Shown here: positions 26,737-36,015 of the stretch, in pieces | Layout of the letters: the number at the start of each line of letters is the position of its first letter | How positions within the stretch are numbered: the first letter of the stretch is position 1 | Source: Deltaproteobacteria bacterium | GTDB taxonomy: Bacteria; Myxococcota; Myxococcia; SLRQ01 | Direction: 5' to 3' | Length of the DNA stretch: 42,163 bases | Assembly (NCBI GenBank): GCA_007130885.1 | Contig: SLRQ01000034.1 | Location: forward strand, 1-42,163 | Program-made: the position numbers and the translations under genes | The notes under the pieces: generated by a model | What the model saw: the letters and a program-made list of their open reading frames with translations, nothing else | The model's database searches: none | What the model was told of the DNA's origin: nothing

Positions 26737-27339
26737 ATGAGCACCTTCACGTACCTCAAGAATCTCGTCAGCGACTATCGCATCGCCTCGGTGACGCCCA
26801 CATCGTCGTTCGGAGTGAGGTGGCTTTGCCGAAACATTGATTTCGAAGGTTCCCGGACATTCGTCGAGTTCGGGCCGGGAACCGGCGTCATCACCGAAGC
26901 CCTACTCGATAGGATGCGGCCGGATGCCAGGATGGTGTTGATAGAGCTGAACCGAAACTTCGCTGAAATCCTTCGCAAACGGATCACTGATCCCAGAGTC
27001 TCCGTTCATCAGGCTGATGCAAGGAACGTCAGACAAGTAATCGAGTCCGAGGGATTGGACGGGATCGACTGTCTAGTCAGCGGGATCCCTTTTTCGTACC
27101 TGCCTGTTGATGTGCGAGACAGGATCGTGAAAGAGACCGCGCGTTTGATGGGTGACGGTGGGCGGTTTTTGGCTTATCAGACCCTTTGGCAGCAGGACAG
27201 GCATCTATTGGATCACCTGACCCGTTACTACGACCACACAGTCGGTACCATCGAGTTGCGCAACGCGCCGCCCTTGCGATTGTACCGCGCGATTAGGTCG
27301 TCACGACGAAACAACCACTCGGTCAACGGCGAACTGTAA
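26737..27339 (+). CDS. class I SAM methyltransferase, phospholipid N-methyltransferase (PmtA)-like
   Basis: A 200-residue SAM-dependent methyltransferase. Motif I VEFGPGTGVITEALLDRM is at about 44-60, LIELNRNFAEIL follows, then QADARNV, and the post-motif SGIPFSYLPV. The N-terminal FTYLKNLVSDYRIASVTPTS resembles the membrane-surface helix and "APSS" turn of Rhodobacter-type PmtA, which methylates phosphatidylethanolamine toward phosphatidylcholine. KsgA-like adenine dimethylases share the fold but have a different IV motif (NxPY/F), while here it is SGIPFS, favouring the lipid enzyme. GGAGG lies 19-23 bases upstream and an AGCTC directly before the ATG, so the ribosome site is not ideal. Confidence 0.75.
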   Translation: MSTFTYLKNLVSDYRIASVTPTSSFGVRWLCRNIDFEGSRTFVEFGPGTGVITEALLDRMRPDARMVLIELNRNFAEILRKRITDPRVSVHQADARNVRQVIESEGLDGIDCLVSGIPFSYLPVDVRDRIVKETARLMGDGGRFLAYQTLWQQDRHLLDHLTRYYDHTVGTIELRNAPPLRLYRAIRSSRRNNHSVNGEL

Positions 27340-27410
27340 GCGCGGACTTGCCGGTCACTGATGTGGGATGGCTGTCGTCGCGGGGTTGTGCGCCGAAAGA
27401 CGCGGCCTAT

Positions 27411-28202
27411 CTATGGATGTCCACCCGGCTGCGCGGGCATCTCGGGCGGCTCGGTGGGTAGCTCCATCTGCTCGCGGATGTCTTCCAGATTGCCAAGGTG
27501 CAGCCTCCACTTTCCGCCCTCCAGCCTCACCTCGAAGCTCTCATCTTCCTTGGCATGCACGATCTTCACGGTAGTATCGTTCTTCACCTCGAAGCTCAAG
27601 TGCTCCATCTCCTCGTCGATGTCCATGCCGCCGACCGGCATGTCACCATCTTCGGCTTCTTCGGGGCGATGCTTTTCGAGCAATGTAACCAGGTCGGAGA
27701 AAAGCTCCCGGCCCCTTGGTTCTATCGCGGCAATCGGCTCGTCGGCCCAAAGGGTGTGCTTGGCTGGAAGCTCGTAGTCGGCAAGCAATTCGTCGATTTC
27801 TCCGGCCAGCTCTCGGTTGTCGGTCATCGCCGCCATCATTCCTAGAGGCATCAGGAGCACCGTGCCCAGTGCAGCCGCCGAGCTGTTGGTGAGCATCTCC
27901 ACGGCCTCGAGCGGATCGTCTAGGTTGCTCATTTTTCGCATCGCCCACTTTGCGCCCTCGAGCGGATCTTCCGGCATGCCGGCCGCCAAGGTCTCGGCGT
28001 CGGGCTGTTCGTCGTCGGCTGTTGCAGGCTCGGCGTTCTCCTGCTCCAGAGCTTCGATAGCCTCCGAAGCGAGGGTTTCCGTCTCGGCTGCTGGGGTGGT
28101 GTCCCCATTATCTGTCTTGCAGCCCAGGAATGACGCCGGGAGTGCAATCAAGAGCACGCTTGCCGTGAGCGACCATAACTGCTTGTTGAGGGTCGGGAAC
28201 AT
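27411..28202 (-). CDS. lipoprotein of unknown function
   Basis: A 263-residue lipoprotein: signal peptide, then SFLGC with Cys28. GGAG about nine bases upstream supports the start. Residues about 30-75 are an acidic, Ala/Glu/Thr-rich linker. The globular part has a helical region with a hydrophobic stretch AAALGTVLLMPLGMMAAM (about 109-126) and a C-terminal beta region (LSFEVKNDTTVKIVHAKEDE, then FEVRLEGGKWRLHL). That last element resembles DUF4878/lumazine-like accessory lipoproteins only in general layout. No family is assigned. It lies downstream of, and on the same strand as, the KamA-like gene. Confidence 0.75.
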   Translation of the reverse strand: MFPTLNKQLWSLTASVLLIALPASFLGCKTDNGDTTPAAETETLASEAIEALEQENAEPATADDEQPDAETLAAGMPEDPLEGAKWAMRKMSNLDDPLEAVEMLTNSSAAALGTVLLMPLGMMAAMTDNRELAGEIDELLADYELPAKHTLWADEPIAAIEPRGRELFSDLVTLLEKHRPEEAEDGDMPVGGMDIDEEMEHLSFEVKNDTTVKIVHAKEDESFEVRLEGGKWRLHLGNLEDIREQMELPTEPPEMPAQPGGHP

Positions 28203-28310
28203 TTGGACAGCTCCTTTATCGGGTGTTTTTTTTGATTGTTGGCACTATCTCAAGCCTTGCCGCGGAACGCCACCCCTACGCGATGCATTCCCCGCACGAA
28301 TTTGTGTCAC

Positions 28311-29723
28311 TCATGCCCGATCCTTGAGAAGCTCCTCGCGCCACCAGGTTTGTCCCGATTCGGGCAGTGTATAGACCGGATCGAAATACTCGTAGCGAAC
28401 ATCCAGGGCGTCGGGATCATCGGCGTCCACGGTGGTCAGGTAGTTCTTGGTCCAGTAGCTTATGCCTTTCTCGCGATCGTACCCGTCGAGCTGATCTATC
28501 CAGCGTTTGCCGACGAATGGCACATCACACACTGTTCGTGGTGTGGCGAAGCCGGGCAGATACCCCATTATGTCGTGCTGGAGCCTACGTGCCTCCGCTA
28601 CGGATAGACGCCAATGCTCGCTATTGGGAATCATATCGCACATGAAAAAGTAGTAAGGCATAATCCCCGCCTCATCCAGGAGCCGGAAACAAAGCTCGAG
28701 CATGGACTTCGTGTCGTCGTTGACTCCACGAAGCAACACGCCTTGGTTGCGAACGTCGCGGACACCGGTCTCCAAGACTTTTCTGGAAGCCTTGGCTACA
28801 AGCGGAGTGACCTGATTGGCGTGATTGACGTGTGTGTGCACCGATAGCTGCACGCCCTTTTCTCGAGCCTTTGTTGCGAGGCGCTCGATGGAGGCCAAGA
28901 CCTCGTCCTGAAGGAAGTGCTGAGGCAGGCCTATGAGACCCTTCGAGGCTAGGCGGATGTCGCGGATATTCTCGATCTTGAGAAGCCGACCGACGAAGTC
29001 CTCGAGCTGGGTTGTCGAAAGATTGGCTACGTCTCCTCCGGAGACCACTACATCTCGAACCTGTGGAGTCTTCTCCAGGTACTCGAACATTTTGGCGTAG
29101 CGTTCCTTGGCCTTGGTCTGGAATCGACTCTTACGGAATGAAGCAACATCCTTTCCTACCAGATCCATCCTAGTGCAGTGTCCACAGTACTGTGGGCATG
29201 TCGCCAAGAGTTCGGCCAGTACCTTTGTGGGGTATCTGTGAGTCAGACCCTCCACAGCCCACATGTCGGCTTCGTGAAGGCTATCCCGACTGGCTCGAGG
29301 ATGATTCGGCCACTCGGGATGCCTATCTCGTTGAGCCGGTATCATGTAACGACGTATGGGGTCGTTCCACAGGTCGTCGAGATCCATGCAGTTGAGCATG
29401 TGAGGCGGGAGCAGAATGGACATTGTGGCCGTCTGCTGCTGATCAAGCTCAATCTCGTCACGCAAATCCTGCGGAAGGCGATCCCCCAGGGCTTTTTCAA
29501 GGTCTCCAAGGTTCTTGATGGTGTGGCGCCTTTGCCAGAGGGCACTCTCCCAATCCGACCGGGAAACACCCCTGTAGCCGGGAATACGGCTCCAGTCCGG
29601 CTCCTCGAAAGCTTGCTCGATGGGGTAGCGGAACGGTTGCTCGCATACTGCTTTACTTTCGGAGGAGGACAACGCAGTCGCATTGTTTCGATTTATGGGG
29701 TTTTTCACTGTCTCGTTTTTCAT
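28311..29723 (-). CDS. lysine 2,3-aminomutase-like radical SAM enzyme (KamA family)
   Basis: About 470 residues from ATG 29723, which has AAGG upstream; a TTG at 29759 would add 12 residues. The radical-SAM cluster is CPQYCGHC with cysteines at 176, 180 and 183. KamA-family features follow: VVVSGGDVANLSTTQLEDFV, RLASKGLIGLPQHF, VHTHVNHANQVTP, NQGVLLRGVNDD and MPYYFFMCDMIPNSEHWR. In KamA a Gly-rich GGGGKIPV holds the PLP lysine; here that place reads LPGFATPRTVCDVPFVGKRW. This is a distinct subgroup in which the Lys of VGKR may serve, or PLP binding may differ. Substrate (lysine, glutamate or other) is undetermined. No beta-lysine acetyltransferase gene is nearby. Confidence 0.85.
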   Translation of the reverse strand: MKNETVKNPINRNNATALSSSESKAVCEQPFRYPIEQAFEEPDWSRIPGYRGVSRSDWESALWQRRHTIKNLGDLEKALGDRLPQDLRDEIELDQQQTATMSILLPPHMLNCMDLDDLWNDPIRRYMIPAQRDRHPEWPNHPRASRDSLHEADMWAVEGLTHRYPTKVLAELLATCPQYCGHCTRMDLVGKDVASFRKSRFQTKAKERYAKMFEYLEKTPQVRDVVVSGGDVANLSTTQLEDFVGRLLKIENIRDIRLASKGLIGLPQHFLQDEVLASIERLATKAREKGVQLSVHTHVNHANQVTPLVAKASRKVLETGVRDVRNQGVLLRGVNDDTKSMLELCFRLLDEAGIMPYYFFMCDMIPNSEHWRLSVAEARRLQHDIMGYLPGFATPRTVCDVPFVGKRWIDQLDGYDREKGISYWTKNYLTTVDADDPDALDVRYEYFDPVYTLPESGQTWWREELLKDRA

Positions 29724-29945
29724 GGCGGCCTTTTTCAAATATCCATGCCGGCTTGTCAAGCGAACGGGCCTTGCCCGGCACGGCGGTGTCGGCTGTTTTT
29801 CTGGTTAGTTGTTTGTTTCTTGCGTGCTTAATCGCTGGGCATGCATAGCTTCTGGCGGGGTGGTCAATAGGGCGGAGCGCTGCTCTTGCACCTTATGAAT
29901 TGGTTTGACCACCTCGTTTGAACTCAAATTGGATGGGGGGATCCG

Positions 29946-31367
29946 ATGAGTAAAGAGGTACGAAATCGTGTCGCTGGTTCAGCTTGTCTGAAAATAATTG
30001 TAACTCTCACCGCGGTGTCGTTGTTCGGATGCCCGGCCTGCCCCGTCGACGAGGTGGCGGATATTCGAGCGATTCATCTGTCGCCGGATGCTCCCGCCGT
30101 GGATGTATGGCGGCTCGACCCGGACAGGACATTGTTTACCGGTCTTTCATTCACGGACAGCAGCGCCTTTAGGACATTGGACGAGGGAACCTACTCCTTG
30201 GAGGTTACTCTTGCCGGTGCTCCGGTCACCGAAGGTGTTCTCACGATCGATGACTTGCAGCTGGAAGAGGACGGAATCTACACGGCGGCTGTGTTCGGCT
30301 TTGCCGATTCCTTGGACGCGCTGTTCCTTACTGAGGATTTTTCTGACCTGGAAGAGGGAGAAGCACGAATTCGCGTGATTCACACTGCTCCGGAAGTGGG
30401 GGAGGTCGATGTTTGGAATATATCCGATCCGGAGAACCCTGTGCCACTGGTCGAAAACATCTCCTTGGGCGATGCGAGCGCCTACCTGGAGGTGCCGGCC
30501 GAGGCCTACGTCATCGGTTTGGATCTTACCGGGGACGAAGAGGCGGACTTGGTTTTCGAGCTTCCGGCCCTAACGGGCGGCGATGTGGTCAATCTATTCG
30601 CGCTTCAAGATGCCGACGGGGACGCCTTCATCCTTGCGCACTTCGCCGACGGTACGACCGCGCGGGTTGAGGCGCGGCCCGAGGCTCCCGAACTCGGCGA
30701 TGACGAGGCGGGGCTGCGGGTAGTTCATCTTTCGTTCGATGCCCCGGCGGTTGATATTTGGGGGCCCGATGTTCCCCTGGTGACTGCCCTGTCCTTTACG
30801 GAAGGGACCGACTATCTGGCTGTTCCGTCGGACATCGACCTCGTGGAGATCGTTCCCGCTGGCCAGCCGCGCGATCAAGCTGTTCTAAGTGTCGAGATCC
30901 CCGGCCTCGAGGCGGGTGAGTACTACACCGGAGTCGCGGTGGGTCCTCTAGCCGATATAGAGCTGTTGTTGCTCTTGGATGATCTAACCCAACCCGCTCC
31001 CGGCTCCATCCGGTTCCGGCCGATACACGCGGCGGCCGGGGTTCCCGAAGTGGACGTTTGGGTGGCTCGGCCGGAAGCGGACCCCATCATTGCGTTCGAG
31101 GACTTGGTCTTTGGAGAGGTCGCCGACTACATCTTGGCCCCAGCCGGTCGCTACTCGGTTGGCCTCGATGTCGGGCGCGATGGTCTTATCGACTTCGTTG
31201 CGCCGTCTGGAGATCTGACCGCGGCGACGGTCGCTAACATCTATGTGGTGCTGGACGAAGACGATGTCTTCTTGCTGGTCCAGGAGAACGGGCGAAATAC
31301 GCGATACGACGCGGAGCTGCAGGACCCACCGCTCCCTCCGGCCGAGGCGCTTCCCTTGGCGGAGTGA
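29946..31367 (+). CDS. lipoprotein built of four DUF4397 modules
   Basis: A 473-residue exported protein. The lipobox SLFGC puts the lipidated Cys at 29, and a G-run lies just before the ATG. Four beta-rich modules repeat the DUF4397 signature: IRAIHLSPDAPAVDVWRLDP (about 40), IRVIHTAPEVGEVDVW (about 140), LRVVHLSFDAPAVDIW (about 258) and IRFRPIHAAAGVPEVDVW (about 355). Each is followed by a segment with F.....Y..V..G.Y.. . DUF4397 domains are common in cell-surface proteins and are thought structural or adhesive; no activity is known. The acidic composition suits an extracellular protein. It is divergent from the KamA-like gene. Confidence 0.88.
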   Translation: MSKEVRNRVAGSACLKIIVTLTAVSLFGCPACPVDEVADIRAIHLSPDAPAVDVWRLDPDRTLFTGLSFTDSSAFRTLDEGTYSLEVTLAGAPVTEGVLTIDDLQLEEDGIYTAAVFGFADSLDALFLTEDFSDLEEGEARIRVIHTAPEVGEVDVWNISDPENPVPLVENISLGDASAYLEVPAEAYVIGLDLTGDEEADLVFELPALTGGDVVNLFALQDADGDAFILAHFADGTTARVEARPEAPELGDDEAGLRVVHLSFDAPAVDIWGPDVPLVTALSFTEGTDYLAVPSDIDLVEIVPAGQPRDQAVLSVEIPGLEAGEYYTGVAVGPLADIELLLLLDDLTQPAPGSIRFRPIHAAAGVPEVDVWVARPEADPIIAFEDLVFGEVADYILAPAGRYSVGLDVGRDGLIDFVAPSGDLTAATVANIYVVLDEDDVFLLVQENGRNTRYDAELQDPPLPPAEALPLAE

Positions 31368-31524
31368 TCCGGCAATGCGAATGGAGCCAAGCCGGATGTC
31401 GTGACTTTGGACGAATGGATCGCGGCGCGTGGCACATGCAGACGCAGACAAGAAGTAGGGGACGTAGCCGTGGCTGCGTAACCGACGACTGACGAAGCAG
31501 ATGCTTGTGCCCGCCCGCGATGCG

Positions 31525-32253
31525 TCAATCCACCGTCATGTTTACGCCGAGCTCCTCGAAAGCCCGGTGGGCGGCGACGCTCCAGCCTCCGTTCGCGACC
31601 GGGCTCGCGGGACTAGGGTGGGGTATCCTTCCCAAAACGCCGCTGAACACGTCCTCGAGGGCGGCTCGAACCCGGGCTTCCGCGAAGGCCCCTATTCCAA
31701 TAACCATTCTGGGCCGAAGCAGGGCTACTTCCTTTCGTAGTGCTTCATCGCAGGCGGCGAAAAGACGTGCTCTTTCCTGGGCGGGAAGCTTGTCGGGCGT
31801 TCGATTCCGGCCGCTCTCCTCCATGAAGACCAACGGACAATAATTTAGCACCATGAAGCGACTGAAGAAGCGTTCCGGAGACTCGAACGTATCTCGAGCC
31901 CAGCCCCACAGGCGTTTGCCGCTTATCTCCCTCCTCGGACACCCAAATCCCAGCACTGGGCGCTTCGGGTGCTGATGTTCAGGAGAACGCACGGGACCTT
32001 CGATGCCGAGCCAATCGCGGACCATTATGGGGTCACCAAAGGGCACGCCGGTCTGGGCCATTCCGAACGGACCCGGGTTCATGCCAAGCAAGAGGATCTC
32101 ACGGGTGCCTCTACCGTAGCGATCTAGATACGCTCGAAGCGGAACCTCCGCATACTCGAGCGGGTTGTAGACGTGTGTGACCGGTGGGCCGAACCGCTGT
32201 GCCTTCACTTCTTGGGAGAGGCGGCGATGTATATGCCAGAGGTCCGTTTTCAC
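31525..32253 (-). CDS. SMUG1-type single-strand-selective uracil-DNA glycosylase
   Basis: About 242 residues if started at GTG 32253 (VKTDLWHIHRRLSQEV). GTG 32271 or the far upstream ATG at 32415 are alternatives, and the added residues do not look conserved. The match with SMUG1 is strong by eye: YNPLEYA, LLGMNPGPFGMAQTGVPFGD, MVRDWLGIEGPV, EHQHPKRPVLGF, SGKRLWGW, VLNYCPLVFMEESGRN and the closing HPSPASPVANGGW. The catalytic Asn (GMNPGPFG) and the His of HPSP are present. It removes uracil and oxidised pyrimidines such as hydroxymethyluracil to start base-excision repair. The gene follows the PLD gene by about 180 bp on the same strand. Confidence 0.9.
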   Translation of the reverse strand: MKTDLWHIHRRLSQEVKAQRFGPPVTHVYNPLEYAEVPLRAYLDRYGRGTREILLLGMNPGPFGMAQTGVPFGDPIMVRDWLGIEGPVRSPEHQHPKRPVLGFGCPRREISGKRLWGWARDTFESPERFFSRFMVLNYCPLVFMEESGRNRTPDKLPAQERARLFAACDEALRKEVALLRPRMVIGIGAFAEARVRAALEDVFSGVLGRIPHPSPASPVANGGWSVAAHRAFEELGVNMTVD

Positions 32254-32430
32254 GACCCTGGAAGCTAACACATTACCTGCTGGAAGTATGGGTTGCTCTC
32301 CCAATTTGCCGCGGTCCTTCGAGTGGATAAGGGAGCAGGGACCGGGACTTGGTATGGAGTTTCTCGGTCGTCTCCCCGCGTAGCCGGCTGGGGGGGGTCG
32401 GCTCGCGGGGAGCATTCCTTTGGTCCGGCG

Positions 32431-33771
32431 TCAAAGAAAGAAGCCGGCTAACGCTCCGACGAGTCGCCTCAGTCCTCTTGGCTCCTTTCGGGGGAGGTTC
32501 GTCTCCGAAACCTCCGTGAACTTATCCATATTGCCGTTGAAGACCATGGAAAGGCGCTCGGCTACGCGGGGGTCGTCGGTGACCACCATTACCTCGCCGT
32601 TATGTAGGAAGCTGCGGCGAGTGAAGTTGTGAGAGCCTACGGCGGAGAGCCTGTCATCCACCACGATTGCCTTGCCGTGAAGTGTTTCCTTTGGGCTCTC
32701 GAAGATCTGAATGCCTTGTTCGATGAGGCGCCTGTAACGGTGCCGGGCGGCCAGCGCGAAGGCGTGGAAAAGATCGTTTGTCTCGGGAGAGTTCGTGAGG
32801 ATCTGAACGGTTACGCCTCTAGCGGCTGCCGCGATCAGCACCTCCTTGAACCGTGGAGGGGGTGACATGTATGGGGTGTGAATCACGACGCGAGACTTCG
32901 CGCTCTCGATGAGTATGCCGTACAGAATGAAAGAGACATCGGTGGCATCTCTATCGCTGTATGGCCGCTGATGATGAAAGAGCACCCTGGCTCCGGGCTC
33001 GCCGGTCGAGGCGAGGGCCGGTTGCGTGACCTCTTGCTCGATGGCTTGGCCCCGCGAAGCCGGTTCATGGCGCCTAGCCGCATAGCGGGGCGGACGGCCC
33101 GGAGTCACGGCCGCGTATGCTCCTCGCGTTCGTTTTGCCTCCGACCTCATCCATCTCCAAGTTTCATCGAAGCTGTCTTGTATCCGTATCGATCCGGGAC
33201 CTTCCACGAAGATCTCGTAGTCTTGCCATAGGCCGCGCTTTGCGGTCTCCAACATGTACTCGTCACACAAATTGGCGCCGCCCAGAAGAGCTGTTTGTCC
33301 ATCGACCAGCATGATCTTTTCGTGGACCCGGTCGTTTACGCGCCATCCCGCGTACAAAGGGTTGAACATGAACAAGTCTATCCCGGCTTGACGCAGTATC
33401 CTGTAAACCTGGGCTGGTCTCTTGTCGTTGAAGTAGTCGACTACGACGCGGACCCGCACTCCGCGGCGCGCGGCCTTGGCGAGCTCCCTGGCTATCTCGA
33501 TGCCGGAGACGTCGTCGCACCAGAGGAACATCATGAGGTCGATGCTTTCCTTGGCGCCTTTGATCATTTCGAGGCGGCGGGGGTAGTACTCGGGGCCGCC
33601 CACCAATACCTCGACGAAATTGCCGGAGGTTATCGGCTCGTTGAGGATACGGGTCATCTCCGGCGGCATGGGGCCGTGCGCCGTTTTTGCCGGTGCTGCT
33701 TGCTGGGCCAACAAGAAGAATGCCGCGACGGCGGCAAAAGCGGCTACGCGCTGTCCATAATTTGGCCGCAT
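32431..33771 (-). CDS. exported phospholipase D/cardiolipin-synthase-like protein
   Basis: About 446 residues from ATG 33771; ATG 33783 and TTG 33822 are alternatives, none with a clear ribosome site. After a signal peptide (VAAFAAVAAFFLLAQQAAPA), two PLD domains each carry a complete HKD motif: VHEKIMLVDG...GGANL with His150, Lys152, Asp157, and LHGKAIVVDD...GSHNF with His365, Lys367, Asp372. Such proteins cleave or transfer phosphatidyl groups; cardiolipin synthase and phospholipase D are the usual roles. Being exported without a clear membrane anchor it may be a secreted phospholipase rather than ClsA. It lies downstream of the hydrolase lipoprotein gene on the same strand, about 78 bp away. 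Confidence 0.87.
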   Translation of the reverse strand: MRPNYGQRVAAFAAVAAFFLLAQQAAPAKTAHGPMPPEMTRILNEPITSGNFVEVLVGGPEYYPRRLEMIKGAKESIDLMMFLWCDDVSGIEIARELAKAARRGVRVRVVVDYFNDKRPAQVYRILRQAGIDLFMFNPLYAGWRVNDRVHEKIMLVDGQTALLGGANLCDEYMLETAKRGLWQDYEIFVEGPGSIRIQDSFDETWRWMRSEAKRTRGAYAAVTPGRPPRYAARRHEPASRGQAIEQEVTQPALASTGEPGARVLFHHQRPYSDRDATDVSFILYGILIESAKSRVVIHTPYMSPPPRFKEVLIAAAARGVTVQILTNSPETNDLFHAFALAARHRYRRLIEQGIQIFESPKETLHGKAIVVDDRLSAVGSHNFTRRSFLHNGEVMVVTDDPRVAERLSMVFNGNMDKFTEVSETNLPRKEPRGLRRLVGALAGFFL

Positions 33772-33849
33772 TGAGCAAAGCATACGAGTAAGCGGTATAT
33801 CAATAATACCACTGCCGTCCAAATCAGCGCTTCTTATTCATTGCTCGGT

Positions 33850-35886
33850 TCACCGCACGTCTGCATTTGGATCTCGCTCTATGACCGGTAGCCCCGAGGC
33901 GGCCGTATCCAGGAATCTCATTGATGCGTGGATGGCCTCGGTCTCGTTGAAGACGACGAAGTGATCTCCGCCGGGCCAGTGAATGTGTCCGGCGGTGGTG
34001 TCATGTAGGTTGGATGAGACAGGCGCCGGCGTTGAGGGAGCTCCAGCCAGGTCGTGCCATGGATGCTCGGTCCCCACGGGCTCCACGAGCGGGATGCCTC
34101 CGGCCGCCGTCTTTGCGAGAGCCGTCAGATAGGGAGTGGCCGTGTCAGCACAGCCCGAGGTGACGAGGAAGTGCCGTGGCCGTTCAGAGAGCAACCATTT
34201 GGGTGAGTAGTTGATGGGATCGCTGACCTCGTTGAGAGTATGAAGCAGCATCACCAGCGGGTGTAGCTCGTCTAGGCTTTCATCGGAGCTCACTTCACCA
34301 AGCGTCCTCAATAGCCACTCCATGTCTACGGGTTCCTTGCGCTGCATGACTGTAATCCCGAGCCCTCCTCCGGAGCCGGACAGCATCCAGGAATCGATGT
34401 CGGTCTCGAAAGCCGCCGCCAAGGAACCTGTGATGCCCCCCTGCGAGTGGCCGAAGAAGAGCATGGGGTCTACCGAGAAGCATATTCTTTCCCCGGTGGG
34501 GCTATGCTGGGCGGGAACCTCGAAGCCGTTCTTCAACAAACGCGTCAGGGAGAAAGTGTCGGCCGCCGACTGGCGCATGATGCTACGGGTGGCGAGAACG
34601 TTTGCCACGTTGAAGGTGCGAAGGGAAGGGTCGAAGCTGGCGCCGTCGGTACGTTCGCCATGCAGCGGCTGATCGAGCCCGATGGCCGCCAGCCCTCTGC
34701 CCGCCATCCGCCCGGCGGACCTGGTGGTGAAGCCGTGCGCGGTACCGCCGGTACCATGCGCGTACTGTACGATGGGATGGCAGTCTCCGTCGCGTGGCGG
34801 CGCGTCGGGTATCGTCAGGGCGAACCTCAAGGTCTCCTGCAAGACTGGCTCCGGGCGGCCGTCTACGATATAGAGGCCGCCGCCATCGGACGGCTCGTTG
34901 TACGGAATCGTTCCCTCTATGAAGTACGGCGACTCGAAGTACCCTTCCATGACGAAGTAGTCGGCGAACTCTCCGGGTGCCCACTGAAAGGAGCGGCGTT
35001 GCCAGCCTTGGCCGTCATCAAAAGCTCTCCATCCGGCAACGGAAGGGGGGTCCATTTGATGAATTACCTCGCGCATCGCCTCGACCTCGCCGGTGGCGTC
35101 CATTGTCGTGAACACCGTGGCGGCCACTATCTCTTCGAGCTCTCCCGAGGAGAGAAGGCTCCGTAAGGGCGCCAGCATCTCCCTGGCTTCGTCTACCAAG
35201 AGAGGGGGCAGGTCATGGGCACACGGATCCGAGTCCGCAAGTCCTAGGTGTGCCAGTAGGGTGGGCACCAAGGGAGCTCCATCGGAATCGAGAATGCCGC
35301 GGGTCGCGATGACAGCGTAGGTCGTGCTGCTTCGAAGGGGAAATCCCCACTCCGGTGCAATCGCCAGCGTCCACGGAGGTGCAAAGCTGTTCCCTTCCGG
35401 GTAGTACTGCCACCTCAGAGGAAAGCGTCGCCCCGTCTCGGGTGAGTCGGGATCCACGTCGATGATCTGTAAAGGAGCCTCGGACTCCAAATAAACGGCC
35501 GCGGCTTTGGGCAGGCTGGTCGACTCGATGGGGCCGTCGAAGGTGAAGTAGGCCGGCGTGTTGAGCCCAAACCCGTCAAGAAACGCTTCAGCCTCCCATA
35601 GATAGCTCTCTATCATCTCACTGCCCCCAGGGTTGGGCAGATCCTGGATGTATACCAGGCCGTTTTTGCGCCTGTGGTCAGACGGAAAAGGATGTGAAAG
35701 CCAGCCTCCAGGTGCGTTTGGCCTGTGGTCGAACATCACACTGGTGCCATGCTCGATCTCGCACAAAAGGTCTTCGGGCTCGCAGCCCAACGACAGCGAG
35801 GCTGCGAGCAAAATGGGAAGAAGCCCGCGGCCTACATCGAGGCGGGGAAAGAATGTTTCGTGAACGGTGCGGTTGCTATCATCCAT
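33850..35886 (-). CDS. large alpha/beta-hydrolase lipoprotein
   Basis: A 678-residue lipoprotein: start at ATG 35886, signal sequence and SLSLGC with Cys35. A TTG/GTG-length extension to 35922 is less likely. An N-terminal beta region precedes a catalytic-type segment HGTGGTAHGFTT (oxyanion-like). The nucleophile elbow GHSQGG has Ser481. A late GDHFVVF offers the candidate catalytic His, and SGCADTATP may hold the Asp. The architecture resembles large myxobacterial lipase-like or "Ig-domain, alpha/beta hydrolase" lipoproteins. A secreted esterase or lipase is inferred; the substrate is unknown. It is divergent from the DUF481-like gene and upstream of the PLD gene, which also suggests lipid breakdown. 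Confidence 0.8.
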   Translation of the reverse strand: MDDSNRTVHETFFPRLDVGRGLLPILLAASLSLGCEPEDLLCEIEHGTSVMFDHRPNAPGGWLSHPFPSDHRRKNGLVYIQDLPNPGGSEMIESYLWEAEAFLDGFGLNTPAYFTFDGPIESTSLPKAAAVYLESEAPLQIIDVDPDSPETGRRFPLRWQYYPEGNSFAPPWTLAIAPEWGFPLRSSTTYAVIATRGILDSDGAPLVPTLLAHLGLADSDPCAHDLPPLLVDEAREMLAPLRSLLSSGELEEIVAATVFTTMDATGEVEAMREVIHQMDPPSVAGWRAFDDGQGWQRRSFQWAPGEFADYFVMEGYFESPYFIEGTIPYNEPSDGGGLYIVDGRPEPVLQETLRFALTIPDAPPRDGDCHPIVQYAHGTGGTAHGFTTRSAGRMAGRGLAAIGLDQPLHGERTDGASFDPSLRTFNVANVLATRSIMRQSAADTFSLTRLLKNGFEVPAQHSPTGERICFSVDPMLFFGHSQGGITGSLAAAFETDIDSWMLSGSGGGLGITVMQRKEPVDMEWLLRTLGEVSSDESLDELHPLVMLLHTLNEVSDPINYSPKWLLSERPRHFLVTSGCADTATPYLTALAKTAAGGIPLVEPVGTEHPWHDLAGAPSTPAPVSSNLHDTTAGHIHWPGGDHFVVFNETEAIHASMRFLDTAASGLPVIERDPNADVR

Positions 35887-36015
35887 GAGGGCCTTATACC
35901 TCGAGCGCGGCCCATGGGTCATCGGACGGGGGTCGCGTCAAAAGCCGGGTTTTCGTATAGTTCGCGGCGGCCATGCTCCCGGGCCGGCTGTTCAACGACT
36001 CACCGATTCCAGTTT

